NCBI RefSeq assembly: GCF_009746125.1
Contig: NZ_CP041352.1
Location: forward strand, 957,847 to 1,021,846
Direction: 5' to 3'
Length of the DNA: 64,000 nucleotides
Origin: Casimicrobium huifangae
Lineage (GTDB): Bacteria; Pseudomonadota; Gammaproteobacteria; Burkholderiales; Casimicrobiaceae
Part shown: in pieces, positions 18,143 through 29,866 of the stretch
How positions within the stretch are numbered: position 1 is the first letter of the stretch
Layout: each line of letters begins with the position of its first letter
Translations under genes and position numbers: made by a program
The notes under the pieces: generated by a model
The model's database searches: none
What the model saw: only the letters and a program-made list of their open reading frames with translations
What the model was told of the DNA's origin: nothing

Positions 18143-18863
18143 CCCGCAATCCATCAATCGCTTCGCGCTGGCGATGGGCGCGCTGGCGTCGCTGGCACTG
18201 CTGTGGTGCGCGGTCACCTGGGCGGGTTCACGCGGCATGTTTGCGCTGCGGCAGGTACGAGTGGTGGCACCACTGGCCGAAGTGGACACTGGGGTACTGG
18301 AGTCGGCCATTCGTACCGACCTGCGCGGCACCTTCTTCTCTGTTTCGCCGCAGCGTGTACGCACCACGCTGCGTAAACTCCCTTGGGTGCGCGACCTGAC
18401 CGTGCGCCGCCGCTGGCCGTTTGCGCTCGACCTCGACATCGAGGAGCATCGGGCGGTCGGCTATTGGGGTGACAACGATTTGCTGTCTGAACGCGGCGAG
18501 GTGTTTCGTGCCGGCTCCAAGGCGCCGATGCCGCGCTTTGATGGACCGCCGGGCAGCGCGACCGAAGTGCTTTCCCGTTATCGCGAGGCGCGCTCTGCGC
18601 TGGCCGCGCATGGTCTTGATATCAAGGCCTTTGCGATGTCACCCCGTGGCGCCATCACGCTGACCACGGGGAACGACATGCAGATCGAATTTGGTCGCGA
18701 GCACTACCAGGATCGACTGGCTCGTTTCGTCGCGTTATACGGCGCCTGGCCGGCAAGTTTCCGCTCCGGTCTCGCCCGTATCGATCTGCGCTACAAGGCG
18801 GCGGTTGCGGTGGCGCGCAATGGTGCCGCGCTCAACGTGGAATCACAGAAAGGTCAATCGTGA
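18132..18863 (+). CDS. ftsQ: Cell division protein FtsQ
   Basis: The ATG at 18132 is preceded by GGAGG (18122-18126) inside the end of murC. The 243-residue protein has one N-terminal membrane helix (about residues 10-33), a POTRA domain beginning [15 protein letters not shown], and the FtsQ beta domain with [14 protein letters not shown] and [12 protein letters not shown]. It bridges early and late divisome proteins through FtsB and FtsL. The stop overlaps the GTG start of ftsA. Confidence 0.94.
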   Translation: MWSDPQSINRFALAMGALASLALLWCAVTWAGSRGMFALRQVRVVAPLAEVDTGVLESAIRTDLRGTFFSVSPQRVRTTLRKLPWVRDLTVRRRWPFALDLDIEEHRAVGYWGDNDLLSERGEVFRAGSKAPMPRFDGPPGSATEVLSRYREARSALAAHGLDIKAFAMSPRGAITLTTGNDMQIEFGREHYQDRLARFVALYGAWPASFRSGLARIDLRYKAAVAVARNGAALNVESQKGQS

Positions 18864-20074
18864 GCGAGCTGATCGCAGCGCTGGACATCGGCACCTCCAA
18901 GGTCGTGGCCCTGGTTGCCGAGCTGGACGCCGAGCAGAAGATCAATGTCATCGGTTTTGGCGAGCAGCCTTCGCTCGGCCTGCGTAAAGGCATGGTGGTG
19001 GACATTGACGCGACCACCAACACCGTTGCCGCAGCGGTGCGCGAGGCGGCCGCGATGGCCAATTGCAAGATCAGCAATGTCTATGTCGGCATCGCTGGTG
19101 CCCACATCCGCAGCCTGAATTCAAGCGGCATGGTGGCGATGAAGGACAGCGAGGTCACCGAGGCTGACATGGAGCGGGTGATCGAGACGGCGAAGGCGAT
19201 CGCGATCCCGAACGATCAGGTGGTGCTGCACACGCTGCCGCAGGAATACATCATCGATGGTCAGGAGGGTGTGCGCCGCCCACTGGGCATGAGTGGCCGC
19301 CGCCTGGAAGTGAAAGTCCACATCGTGACTGGTGCGGTCTCGGCTGCCGAGAACATCGAGAAGTGCGTCCGCCGCTGTGGCCTCAACGTGCAGGAGCTGG
19401 TGTTGCAACCGCTGGCGTCAGCCGCCGCGTGCCTCACCCGCGACGAGATGGAGATTGGCGTCGGCCTGGTCGACATCGGTGGCGGTACGACCGATTTCGC
19501 GCTGTTCACGGGTGGCGCCATCCGCCACACGGGTGTGATCCCGGTGGCCGGCGACCAGATCACCAACGACATTGCGATGGCTCTGCGCACACCGAGCAAG
19601 GAAGCGGCAGACATCAAACATCGCTATGCCTGCGCTCTGACCAAACTGGTTGAGCCCGAGGAGTTGATTGAGGTGCCCAGCGTTGCCGATCGGCCGGCGA
19701 AGTCAATGCCGCGGCACATGCTGGCGGAGGTGGTGGAGCCGCGCGTCGAGGAGCTGTTCCAGTTGGTGCACGAGCAGATCAAGCGATCGGGGTTTGAACC
19801 GCTGCTGCGCTCTGGCATCGCTCTCACCGGCGGCAGCGCAATGCTGCCCGGCATGGTGGAGCTCGGCGAAGAGGTATTCCACATGCCGGTGCGGGTGGCA
19901 GTGCCGGACTATCGCGGGCCGCTGAAAGACGTACTGGCGGCGCCGAAGTACGCCACCGCGATCGGCTTGTTGATGCATGGTCGCGACCAGCTGGCCAAGC
20001 AGGCGGTGCTGCGTCGCCGCGAGTCCGCCGCGGCCGGGATGTTTGCGAAGTTGCGGGATGCGTTTGGTTTGTAG
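18860..20074 (+). CDS. ftsA: Cell division protein FtsA
   Basis: The gene starts with GTG in a GTGA overlap with ftsQ and encodes 404 residues. It is an actin-like ATPase: ALDIGTSKVVALVAE near the N terminus, GLVDIGGGTTDFALF for phosphate binding, and IALTGGSAMLPGM. The C-terminal GMFAKLRDAFGL is the amphipathic membrane-targeting helix. FtsA tethers FtsZ filaments to the membrane. An 83-base gap separates it from ftsZ. Confidence 0.97.
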   Translation: MSELIAALDIGTSKVVALVAELDAEQKINVIGFGEQPSLGLRKGMVVDIDATTNTVAAAVREAAAMANCKISNVYVGIAGAHIRSLNSSGMVAMKDSEVTEADMERVIETAKAIAIPNDQVVLHTLPQEYIIDGQEGVRRPLGMSGRRLEVKVHIVTGAVSAAENIEKCVRRCGLNVQELVLQPLASAAACLTRDEMEIGVGLVDIGGGTTDFALFTGGAIRHTGVIPVAGDQITNDIAMALRTPSKEAADIKHRYACALTKLVEPEELIEVPSVADRPAKSMPRHMLAEVVEPRVEELFQLVHEQIKRSGFEPLLRSGIALTGGSAMLPGMVELGEEVFHMPVRVAVPDYRGPLKDVLAAPKYATAIGLLMHGRDQLAKQAVLRRRESAAAGMFAKLRDAFGL

Positions 20075-20157
20075 CTTGAGTGTGATGACGGTTGGACGAG
20101 TCGGAAAGTTACGTAAGCGTTGAGTTTTGGTTTTGTTTGCCTTGAAGGAGCGAAAGC

Positions 20158-21336
20158 ATGTTTGAGATCGTTGATGAAAAAAGGGATGGCGCGGTCATCA
20201 AAGTGATCGGCGTTGGCGGCTGCGGCGGCAACGCTGTGGAGCACATGATCAACAAGGGGGTCGCCGGCGTCGAGTTCATCGCCGCCAACACCGATGCCCA
20301 GGTGCTCGACCGCAACCCGGCGCCGAAGCGCATTCCGCTCGGTGCCGAGCTGACGCAGGGCCTGGGTGCGGGCGCCAAGCCGGAAGTCGGCCGCGATGCC
20401 GCGATGGAATCAAAGATGGCCCTGCAGGAATCGATCCGCGGCGCCGACATGCTGTTCATCACCGCAGGCATGGGCGGCGGCACCGGCACCGGTGCTGCTC
20501 CCGTTGTGGCGCAGCTTGCCAAGGAGATGGGCATTCTGGTGGTCGCCGTGGTGACCAAGCCGTTCCGCTTTGAGATGCAGAAGCGCGAACGCGCGGCGCA
20601 GGCGGGTGTCGATGAGCTGCAGAAGCACGTCGATTCGCTGATCGTGGTGCCTAACGAGAAGCTCATCCAGGTGCTCGGCCGCAATGTCTCACTGCCCGCT
20701 GCCTTCGCAGCATCGAACGATGTGTTGCACGGCGCCGTCGCGGGCATCTCGGAGATCATCAACAAGCGCGGCCTGGTCAACCGCGACTTCGCCGACGTGC
20801 GCACCATCATGTCCGAGCTTGGCATGGCGATGATGGGCACCGCAACAGCCAGCGGCGAAGAGCGCGGCAAGGCGGCGGCGATGGCTGCGATCAAGAGTCC
20901 GTTGCTCGAAGATGTGGACTTGCAGGGTGCGCGCGGCGTGCTGCTCAACATCACGACGTCGAGCAATGTCGAACTGGGCGAGCTTTATGACGTCACCGAC
21001 ACTGTCGCCGAATTTGTCTCGGCGGACGCGACGGTGCTCTGGGGGCACGTCATCGACGACGAAATGGGCGACGAGATGCGCGTCACCATGGTGGCTACCG
21101 GTCTCGGTGCCAAGCGCAAGATGCAGGCAGTGCAGGGTGGCGCAGCCGCCGCGCCACGGCTGGAGATCCCGACGTTGCGTACCGGCACCGACAACCTGGG
21201 TGTAGCCACCGAGGCGGCGCCGGTCACGGCGGGTATCGAGGTTTCTTACGACGAGCCGACCTTCGTACGCAATCCGGGTCGCAACACCGCGCGTTCGCTG
21301 GAAATTCCGACCTTCCTGCGCAAGCAGGCCGACTAG
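20158..21336 (+). CDS. ftsZ: Cell division protein FtsZ
   Basis: The 392-residue tubulin homologue is preceded by AAGGAG. It has the GTP-binding GGGTGTG loop at about residues 106-112, the N-terminal VGGCGGNAVEHM, and NRDFADVRTIM. The conserved C-terminal peptide LEIPTFLRKQAD binds FtsA and other partners. FtsZ forms the cytokinetic ring. A GC-rich hairpin follows the stop. Confidence 0.98.
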   Translation: MFEIVDEKRDGAVIKVIGVGGCGGNAVEHMINKGVAGVEFIAANTDAQVLDRNPAPKRIPLGAELTQGLGAGAKPEVGRDAAMESKMALQESIRGADMLFITAGMGGGTGTGAAPVVAQLAKEMGILVVAVVTKPFRFEMQKRERAAQAGVDELQKHVDSLIVVPNEKLIQVLGRNVSLPAAFAASNDVLHGAVAGISEIINKRGLVNRDFADVRTIMSELGMAMMGTATASGEERGKAAAMAAIKSPLLEDVDLQGARGVLLNITTSSNVELGELYDVTDTVAEFVSADATVLWGHVIDDEMGDEMRVTMVATGLGAKRKMQAVQGGAAAAPRLEIPTLRTGTDNLGVATEAAPVTAGIEVSYDEPTFVRNPGRNTARSLEIPTFLRKQAD

Positions 21337-21354
21337 GCCCGCGGCCCTGCGGCA

Positions 21355-21378
21355 GCGCGCCCGGAAACGGGGGCGCGC
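21355..21378 (+). terminator. GC-rich hairpin after ftsZ, possible terminator
   Basis: GCGCGCCC (21355-21362) pairs perfectly with GGGCGCGC (21371-21378) across an 8-base loop. There is no T-run afterwards, so intrinsic termination would be weak; it may instead protect the ftsZ mRNA end. Confidence 0.4.
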
Positions 21379-21482
21379 CTCTCTGCGGCACTCGCACGTG
21401 TCCCCCCATCGTGCGGGTGCCGCAGTCCTGCCGGCGCAGATTCGCTCCCTGTGCCGGTCGGGTGAGCCGCCGTACGGCCCCC

Positions 21483-21488
21483 TATACT
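21483..21488 (+). promoter_or_regulatory. -10-like hexamer just before lpxC
   Basis: TATACT ends 7 bases before the lpxC ATG. There is no Shine-Dalgarno between it and the start, and the -35 region is poor. If used, transcription would begin at or next to the start codon. Confidence 0.4.
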
Positions 21489-21495
21489 TGCGGCC

Positions 21496-22353
21496 ATGCC
21501 GAAGCAACATACGGTCGCGAGCGACGTCACTGCCACAGGAGTCGCGCTGCACTCCGGTGTTCGCGTCCAGATCACCCTCAAGAGCGCGCCGCCCGATACG
21601 GGCATCATCTTCCGTCGCACTGATCTCAATCCGCCCGAGGACATCCCGGCCCGTGCCGAGCTGGTCAAGGAAACCCGGCTAGCCACGACGCTGGTGCATG
21701 GTCAGGCCAAGGTCGCCACCGTCGAGCACCTGCTCGCGGCCTGCGTTGGTTGTGGCGTTGACAACGCGATCATCGAACTCGACAACCTCGAAGTGCCGAT
21801 CATGGATGGCTCGTCGGCGCCGTTCGTCTATCTGATCGAGCAGGCTGGTGTAGCTGAACAGGAGGTAGCCCGTCGCTACATCGAAATCCTCGAACCGGTA
21901 CGCGTCGAGATGGGCGACAAGTTCGCCGAGCTGTTGCCGAATCCGCACTTTGAGGTGGATTTCACCATCGACTTTTCGCACCCGGCAATTCCCGACGACC
22001 AGTGCCGGGTGCGCATGAAGCTGGAGGACGAGGACTTTCTCTCGCACATTAGCCGGGCGCGCACGTTTGGCTTTGCCTACGAGGTGGAAACCCTGCGCTC
22101 AATGGGGCTGGCGCAGGGCGGCAGCATGGAAAACGCCGTAGTGCTGGACGAATACAAGGTGCTTAACCGCGAAGGGTTGCGCTTTGCCGACGAGCTGGCG
22201 CGGCACAAGGTGCTCGACGCAGTGGGCGACCTGTTTTTGTTGGGGCACCGGGTACGTGGCAAGTACCACGCGTTCAAGTCCGGCCACGAGCTGAACAACA
22301 AACTTTGCCTGGCGCTGCTGGCGAAGCCTGCCGCCTGGCGTTACGCGACCTAG
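21496..22353 (+). CDS. lpxC: UDP-3-O-acyl-N-acetylglucosamine deacetylase LpxC
   Basis: The 285-residue zinc deacetylase catalyses the committed step of lipid A synthesis. The family start VTATGVALHSG lies just after the initiator. Zinc ligands are visible as VEHLLAA (His78) and HKVLDAVGD (His237, Asp241); the catalytic His is about residue 264 in SGHELNNKL. It is about 20 residues shorter than E. coli LpxC at the C terminus. Its place after ftsZ is standard. Its presence confirms a Gram-negative outer membrane with lipid A. Confidence 0.97.
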   Translation: MPKQHTVASDVTATGVALHSGVRVQITLKSAPPDTGIIFRRTDLNPPEDIPARAELVKETRLATTLVHGQAKVATVEHLLAACVGCGVDNAIIELDNLEVPIMDGSSAPFVYLIEQAGVAEQEVARRYIEILEPVRVEMGDKFAELLPNPHFEVDFTIDFSHPAIPDDQCRVRMKLEDEDFLSHISRARTFGFAYEVETLRSMGLAQGGSMENAVVLDEYKVLNREGLRFADELARHKVLDAVGDLFLLGHRVRGKYHAFKSGHELNNKLCLALLAKPAAWRYAT

Positions 22354-22374
22354 TTGCAGCAGACATCAGCACTT

Positions 22375-22510
22375 ACAGCTTTTCGCCAAAACGGCTTCCA
22401 GCTAAGGCGTGGCGCGTTGAAAGTGCCCGAGTCGATTCCTGGCGGTTTCGGCGTCCAAGCCCTTTACAGACGGCGCTTAGCGAAAAAAGTTGATGGTCGA
22501 AAGTCAGCTC
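22375..22510 (+). repeat. Dispersed intergenic repeat, copy B (long form)
   Basis: It begins ACAGCTTTTCGCCAAAACGG and contains GAGTCGATTCC. From 22458 it has a second module, AGCCCTTTACAGACGGCG and then AAAAAAGTTGATGGTCG, which also occurs in copy C. It fills most of the gap between convergent lpxC and the DciA-like gene. Confidence 0.5.
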
Positions 22511-22556
22511 GATGAGGTCCGTGGCGATTGTTGGTGCGGCCTCGCTAGCTTGCAAC

Positions 22557-23024
22557 CTAGCCGCGGTCCAGCGTTCTCGCCAGTTTTCGCATGCTTGTTT
22601 GCAAGCGCTCACTCGACATTTGGTCCGCTGCTGAATTGAGTTTGCGGCCGGCGTTGGGGCTCGGACGCACGCGAACGGTGCGCCGAATTACCGCAGTTGA
22701 TTGCGCCCTCAGCGAAATTTCGCTAAATTTCAAGCCCTTACGGCTCAGATTGGTCAGCATTTCGGCGTTCAGCAAGCGCGCCAGATGTGCGGCTTCAGGG
22801 GAATCGACCGTGAGACTCAGTGTTGAGCCCGAGGCAGTAATCGCCACCACAAAGCGCTTCAGACGCTCCGGCACCGCTTCCATCAGCACGTCGTTTTGAC
22901 GGCCACCCTCGCGGGCGTGTCGCAAAGCAGCGCCCAGTGCGGGCATGCGATCCAGAAATTGGGCGAGGCCCAGAGGTCGCGGATAGAGCGCCGACGCAGA
23001 GCGCGGTGAGTTGAGGAATTTCAC
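22557..23024 (-). CDS. DUF721/DciA-like protein
   Basis: The 155-residue protein resembles DUF721 (DciA) proteins: a small basic N terminus, then a domain with LTVDSPEAAHLARLLNAEMLTNL typical of the family core. DciA proteins load the replicative helicase DnaB in bacteria that lack DnaC; a gene of this type commonly sits next to lpxC and secA in betaproteobacteria. The start is a GTG at 23024 that abuts the GTG of the divergent M23 gene. No Shine-Dalgarno is visible, while a GATAAT hexamer lies 6 bases upstream. The assignment rests on weak similarity and context. Confidence 0.65.
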   Translation of the reverse strand: MKFLNSPRSASALYPRPLGLAQFLDRMPALGAALRHAREGGRQNDVLMEAVPERLKRFVVAITASGSTLSLTVDSPEAAHLARLLNAEMLTNLSRKGLKFSEISLRAQSTAVIRRTVRVRPSPNAGRKLNSAADQMSSERLQTSMRKLARTLDRG

Positions 23025-23936
23025 GTGCAGATTATCGTTGTTTCAAGCGACTTCCGGAGCAAGCGAACGCTTTCGGTCGGCATTCCGCAGGTCATCGGCC
23101 TCGGTTTTGCCGGGTTGGTGGCGCTGGCGCTGACCGCCACCCTTGCCAATTACCTGTCGCTCAAATACGCCGCCACCAGCAACCATCCGCTGATTCGCGG
23201 CATCCTGCTGGCTGACCAGCACGCCGAGGCCAAGCAGCGCCAGCAGCAGATTCAGGACAACATCAACAGTCTCGCCGTCAAGCTGGGCGAGATGCAGGCA
23301 CACATGCTGCGGCTGGATGGTCTCGGTGAAAAGCTCGCCAAGGTGGCGGGCCTGAAGCCGCAGGAGCTGCCCAGCGCCACCGCCAATGCCGGGCGCGGCG
23401 GCGCGGCCACAGCGGGTGCGCCGCTGTCGATCGACGATTTCACCAAACAGCTCGGCGAACTCAGCAAGGGCGTTGACGTCAAGGCCGACCAGCTGTCGGT
23501 GCTCGAGGCCCTGCTGGTCGAAGGTAGCGCGCAGCGCAAGTTCCTGCCGACCCTGCCGCCGATTGAAAACATCAATTACACCTCGAACTTTGGTTATCGG
23601 ATCGATCCGTTCAACGGCCATCAGACCTTCCACGAGGGCGTGGATTTCGCCGCCGAGACGGGAACCACGATCAATGCAGCCGCCAGCGGCAAAGTGATTT
23701 ATGCAGATTTCCATCCCGCTTACGGCAAGAGCGTCGAGATCGACCATGGCAATGGTCTCGTCACCCGCTATGCCCACGGCTCTGAACTGCTGGTCAAGGA
23801 GGGCGATCTGGTCGTCCGCGGCCAGCGCATCTCGCGGGTCGGCTCCACCGGCCGCTCCACCGGGCCGCATTTGCACTTCGAAGTGCGGCTCAATGGCGTG
23901 CCGCAGAATCCAGCCCGCTTCCTCGCCGTCCGCTAA
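23025..23936 (+). CDS. M23 family metallopeptidase with N-terminal membrane anchor
   Basis: The GTG at 23025 follows TTGAGGA at good spacing and gives MQIIVVSSDFRSKRTLSVG, the usual start of these betaproteobacterial proteins. One membrane helix (about residues 20-45) is followed by a coiled-coil region and a LytM/M23 domain. That domain has FGYRIDPFNGHQTFHEGVDFAA with the metal-binding His and Asp, and TGPHLHFEVRLNG with the HxH motif. With these residues present it should be an active endopeptidase cutting peptidoglycan cross-links, unlike degenerate EnvC-type activators. Confidence 0.9.
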   Translation: MQIIVVSSDFRSKRTLSVGIPQVIGLGFAGLVALALTATLANYLSLKYAATSNHPLIRGILLADQHAEAKQRQQQIQDNINSLAVKLGEMQAHMLRLDGLGEKLAKVAGLKPQELPSATANAGRGGAATAGAPLSIDDFTKQLGELSKGVDVKADQLSVLEALLVEGSAQRKFLPTLPPIENINYTSNFGYRIDPFNGHQTFHEGVDFAAETGTTINAAASGKVIYADFHPAYGKSVEIDHGNGLVTRYAHGSELLVKEGDLVVRGQRISRVGSTGRSTGPHLHFEVRLNGVPQNPARFLAVR

Positions 23937-23977
23937 AGCTGCATCCCGCTGGCTTCGCCCGGATGCGGGCGTCGGCT

Positions 23978-23998
23978 TAAAATCATTGGTTTCGCCCG
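23978..23998 (+). promoter_or_regulatory. -10-like element upstream of secA
   Basis: TAAAATCATTGGTTTC begins at 23978, about 110 bases before secA. TAAAAT fits a -10 hexamer; the -35 is poor. A nearly identical string occurs before ffh at 35306. The region between M23 and secA otherwise contains only GC-rich short dyads. Confidence 0.35.
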
Positions 23999-24086
23999 CT
24001 GCGGCGGTGTCGGCACGGTTGTGCCCGATGCCGTCTAGCGGGCATCGTCACATCTGCCGTCCGTACGCCGGGCGCGTCTTCACATC

Positions 24087-26810
<2,724 letters not shown>

Positions 26811-26838
26811 TCGCTGAGACCAACATCGCATAATTCAA

Positions 26839-26871
26839 GGCTCGTTCAGCGTGACTGAACGGGCCTTTTTT
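26839..26871 (+). terminator. Rho-independent terminator after secA
   Basis: GGCTCGTTCAG (26839-26849) pairs with CTGAACGGGCC (26855-26865) across a 5-base loop, with one G-T pair. A run of six T follows. It separates secA from argJ. Confidence 0.9.
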
Positions 26872-26894
26872 CTGAACCATACGTTTTCATCACC

Positions 26895-28133
26895 ATGCCT
26901 GTTGCCTACGCCGCGCTTGATCCCGCTCTTGCTCACCCGGTTGCCGGGGTGCGCTTCGCCGCCGTGCAGGCGGGCGTGCGCAAGGCCAACCGTTATGACT
27001 TGCTGCTCGCCCAGTTCGACGAAGGCACAGCGGTGGGCGGGGTGTTCACCCAAAGCCGGTTTGCTGCTGCGCCGGTGCAGGTTTGCCGCGAGCACTTGCT
27101 GGTGGGAAGCGCCATTCGCGCGCTGGTGGTGAACACCGGGATTGCCAACGCGGCCACCGGCGAACTCGGGCTGACCAACGCACGGGCGAGCTGCGCGAGT
27201 GTGGCCACGGTGCTCGGCGTCGCTGCCAATCAGGTGCTGCCGTTCTCCACGGGGGTGATTCTCGAACATCTGCCGATGGATCGCATCAGCGCGGGCATCA
27301 ATGCGGCGGCGGCCGAGATCAAGGCTGGCAAGCTCGCGGCCTGGGATCGCGTGGCTCAGACCATCATGACCACCGACACTGTCTACAAGCTCGCGAGCGC
27401 GCAGGCCACTGTGGGGGGCAAGACAGTCAACGTAACCGGCATCGCCAAAGGGGCAGGCATGATCCAGCCCAATATGGCCACCATGCTGTCATTCATCTTC
27501 ACCGATGTGGCGATCGACGGCGCGTTGCTGCAACCGCTTGCACGGCGTGTCGCGGACCGCAGTTTCAACCGCGTCACTGTGGACGGTGACACGTCCACTA
27601 ACGACAGCTACATCATTGCCGCGACCGGTAAGGCAGGCAACGCAACCATCACCTCACTGGATTCAACGGACGCTGCTGCGCTGATCGCTGCGCTGGAAAA
27701 GGTGAGTCTCACGCTGGCGCAAGCTATCGTGCGCGATGGCGAGGGTGCGACCAAGTTCATGACGATAGCGGTCAGTGGCGGTCGTGATCCGGCTGAATGC
27801 GACCGCATCGCACGCGCTGTCGCCCATTCGCCGCTGGTGAAGACTGCATTCTTCGCCAGCGATCCGAACCTGGGCCGCATTCTCGCGGCTGTGGGCTATG
27901 GCGCGCCGGCAGACCTGGATCCATCAAAAGTGACGGTTCATCTGAATGACGTACTGGTCGCCGAGCGTGGTGGTCGCGCTGCGAGCTACCGGGAAGAAGA
28001 CGGTGCCCTGACGATGAAGAATCACGACATCACGGTTGCCATTGACCTCGGTCGGGGCAACGCATCGCAAACCGTCTACACCTGCGACTTCTCGTACGAC
28101 TATGTGAAGATCAATGCGGAGTATCGGAGCTAG
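26895..28133 (+). CDS. argJ: Bifunctional glutamate N-acetyltransferase/amino-acid acetyltransferase ArgJ
   Basis: The 412-residue protein is an N-terminal-nucleophile enzyme that self-cleaves into alpha and beta chains. The cleavage site is in [14 protein letters not shown], with Thr196 becoming the nucleophile of the beta chain. It recycles the acetyl group from N-acetylornithine to glutamate in arginine synthesis. The ATG lies 23 bases beyond the secA terminator and no clear Shine-Dalgarno is seen. A DUF815 ATPase gene follows within 3 bases of the stop. Confidence 0.96.
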   Translation: MPVAYAALDPALAHPVAGVRFAAVQAGVRKANRYDLLLAQFDEGTAVGGVFTQSRFAAAPVQVCREHLLVGSAIRALVVNTGIANAATGELGLTNARASCASVATVLGVAANQVLPFSTGVILEHLPMDRISAGINAAAAEIKAGKLAAWDRVAQTIMTTDTVYKLASAQATVGGKTVNVTGIAKGAGMIQPNMATMLSFIFTDVAIDGALLQPLARRVADRSFNRVTVDGDTSTNDSYIIAATGKAGNATITSLDSTDAAALIAALEKVSLTLAQAIVRDGEGATKFMTIAVSGGRDPAECDRIARAVAHSPLVKTAFFASDPNLGRILAAVGYGAPADLDPSKVTVHLNDVLVAERGGRAASYREEDGALTMKNHDITVAIDLGRGNASQTVYTCDFSYDYVKINAEYRS

Positions 28134-28135
28134 AC

Positions 28136-29050
28136 GTGGGCGTGCGGACAAATGCTGCGGAGACTGACGGGGTGAATACAACAGAGCCGTCGTCGTTGGC
28201 GCTGCTCGGCCGCATCGCGTCCGCCCTCGAACGCATCGCACCGCCGCCACGCGAGAAGCCCGACTTCAAGCGACATGTGGCGGCGCGCTGGCGCGTCTCC
28301 GGGGCGCTGAAGTATCTCGAAGCGGTGCAGCACGTGCATCACATGGATGCCGACTGGCTGGTTGGCGTCGAGGCGCAGCACGCACAGATTGATCGCAACA
28401 CGAAGCAGTTCGTTGCCGGCAAACCGGCCAATAATGTGCTGCTGACGGGCTCGCGTGGTACTGGCAAGAGCTCGCTGGTCAAGGCGATGCTGTCGCGTTA
28501 CGCGAAGCGTGGTCTGCGCCTGATCGAAGTCGAGAAGGAGCATCTCAATGACATGCCCGACATCGTCGACCAGATTGCTGACGAGCAGTATCGCTTCGTC
28601 CTGTTTTGCGACGATTTGTCATTCGATCAAGGCGATGGCAGCTACAAGGCGCTGAAGGCTATCCTCGATGGGTCCATCGCGGCGGCAACGCCGAACGTGC
28701 TGCTCTACGCGACCTCGAATCGCCGCCATTTGCTCCCCGAATACTTTCACGAGAACGAAGAGACGAAGTACGTTGGGGAGGAAGTGCATTTCGGCGAAAG
28801 CATTGAGGAGAAGGTGTCGCTCTCCGAGCGCTTCGGGCTCTGGATTTCGTTCTATCCGTTCTCGCAGGAAGACTACCTCGCAGCAGTGGGTTCATGGGTC
28901 GGGCAACTGGGTGCTACGGTGCCGGTGGACGGCAAGAAGCATGAGGCGTTCGAGCGTGACGCCCTCAACTGGGCGCTGCAACGTGGCTCTCGCTCCGGGC
29001 GTGTGGCGTATCAGTTTGCGCGCGACTTTGCCGGGCGCGGCGGCAAGTGA
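28136..29050 (+). CDS. DUF815 family AAA ATPase
   Basis: The 304-residue protein has the Walker A loop LLTGSRGTGKSS (Lys111), a Walker B-like FVLFCDDLSFD, and YATSNRRHLLPEYF, the pattern of the DUF815 P-loop ATPases related to the DnaA/AAA group. The biological role is not known. A GTG at 28136 is used as start; another GTG at 28172 is possible and would remove 12 poorly conserved residues. It is linked to argJ upstream and overlaps the Nudix gene downstream (GTGA). Confidence 0.85.
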   Translation: MGVRTNAAETDGVNTTEPSSLALLGRIASALERIAPPPREKPDFKRHVAARWRVSGALKYLEAVQHVHHMDADWLVGVEAQHAQIDRNTKQFVAGKPANNVLLTGSRGTGKSSLVKAMLSRYAKRGLRLIEVEKEHLNDMPDIVDQIADEQYRFVLFCDDLSFDQGDGSYKALKAILDGSIAAATPNVLLYATSNRRHLLPEYFHENEETKYVGEEVHFGESIEEKVSLSERFGLWISFYPFSQEDYLAAVGSWVGQLGATVPVDGKKHEAFERDALNWALQRGSRSGRVAYQFARDFAGRGGK

Positions 29051-29493
29051 GTGCGCCACGCTTTGATCCGTCAGACAGTCGGCCGTTGACCCGAGTCGCC
29101 GTGGCGATCATCGAGCGCGTGGTCAATGGCGAGTATCAGGTGCTGTTCGCGCAGCGTCCCACTGGAAAGGCTTACGCCGGCTACTGGGAATTCCCCGGCG
29201 GCAAGATCGAGGCGGGCGAAACTGTGATCGATGCGCTGATCCGCGAGATTGACGAGGAGCTCGGCATTCACATTCGCTCGGCGACGCAGTGGCGCAGCGA
29301 ACGCTTCAGCTACGAACACGCTCACGTCGAATTGAACTTCTGCCGGACGATGGACTGGGCCGGCGAGCCGCACAGCCGCGAAGGGCAGGCGTTTGCCTGG
29401 CAATCTCCGGCCGCGATTGCTGTCACGCCGCTGTTGCCGGCGTTGCACGCGCCGGAGAGCGGCGTGCTGGTAGGTTTGCAGCACCATCGATAG
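29047..29493 (+). CDS. Nudix hydrolase, MutT-like (8-oxo-dGTP diphosphatase type)
   Basis: The 148-residue protein starts with GTG overlapping the DUF815 stop. A complete Nudix box occupies residues 52-74, GKIEAGE followed seven residues later by REIDEELGI. The preceding YWEFPGGK and the small size fit MutT, which removes oxidised guanine nucleotides. The assignment to 8-oxo-dGTP is by family and context; other NTP pyrophosphohydrolase activity is possible. Confidence 0.88.
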   Translation: MSAPRFDPSDSRPLTRVAVAIIERVVNGEYQVLFAQRPTGKAYAGYWEFPGGKIEAGETVIDALIREIDEELGIHIRSATQWRSERFSYEHAHVELNFCRTMDWAGEPHSREGQAFAWQSPAAIAVTPLLPALHAPESGVLVGLQHHR

Positions 29494-29497
29494 TATT

Positions 29498-29640
29498 GGC
29501 TTTTTGCGCGAAGCCGCATTCAATCAGGGCTTACATGCGCAATTGACAAAAAGTCGACTTCCGGAGAAAAATCGTTCTCAGCCCGTTGCCGTCGTCATCC
29601 TGAAAAAAAGCTGATCGAACGTTGTCAACTGCGGCGGCGG
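29498..29640 (+). repeat. Dispersed intergenic repeat, copy C (long form)
   Basis: It starts 4 bases after the mutT stop with GGCTTTTTGCGCGAAGCCGC, continues ATTCAATCAGGGCTTA and AAAAAGTCGACTTCCGG, and has a second module (29580-29629, AGCCCGTTGCCGTCG then AAAAAAAGCTGATCG) shared with copy B. It fills the gap between convergent mutT and yacG. Confidence 0.5.
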
Positions 29641-29656
29641 ACGTTGTCTGCTTCGC

Positions 29657-29842
29657 TCAGTCGGGCTTGGGCGAAACCGCTGGCTCGTAGTCTGGCGGCT
29701 CGGCGTGGGCGATGCGGTATTCGTCATTGGCCCAGGCGCCCAAGTCCATGTGTTTGCAGCGCTCTGAGCAGAATGGACGGAACCTGTTTTCGGCAGACCA
29801 AGGCACGGCTTTCTGGCAACGGGGGCAGGCGACGGTTTTCAC
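29657..29842 (-). CDS. yacG: DNA gyrase inhibitor YacG
   Basis: The 61-residue zinc protein has four cysteines at 6, 9, 25 and 29 (CPRC and CSERC) and the family ending [13 protein letters not shown]. YacG binds GyrB and inhibits gyrase in vitro. It is the last gene of the reverse-strand pil-coaE-zapD group, 24 bases after zapD. Confidence 0.93.
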   Translation of the reverse strand: MKTVACPRCQKAVPWSAENRFRPFCSERCKHMDLGAWANDEYRIAHAEPPDYEPAVSPKPD

Positions 29843-29866
29843 GGCGAATGGGCGATGACGACTTGC

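Noticed and set aside
22591-22899. Forward open frame inside the DciA-like gene
   Set aside because: The reverse frame has the family pattern and gene context; the forward one is its shadow.
23941-24045. GC-rich dyads between the M23 gene and secA considered as a terminator or SecM-like leader peptide
   Set aside because: The stems are short without a T-run, and no small ORF with an arrest-like sequence could be supported.
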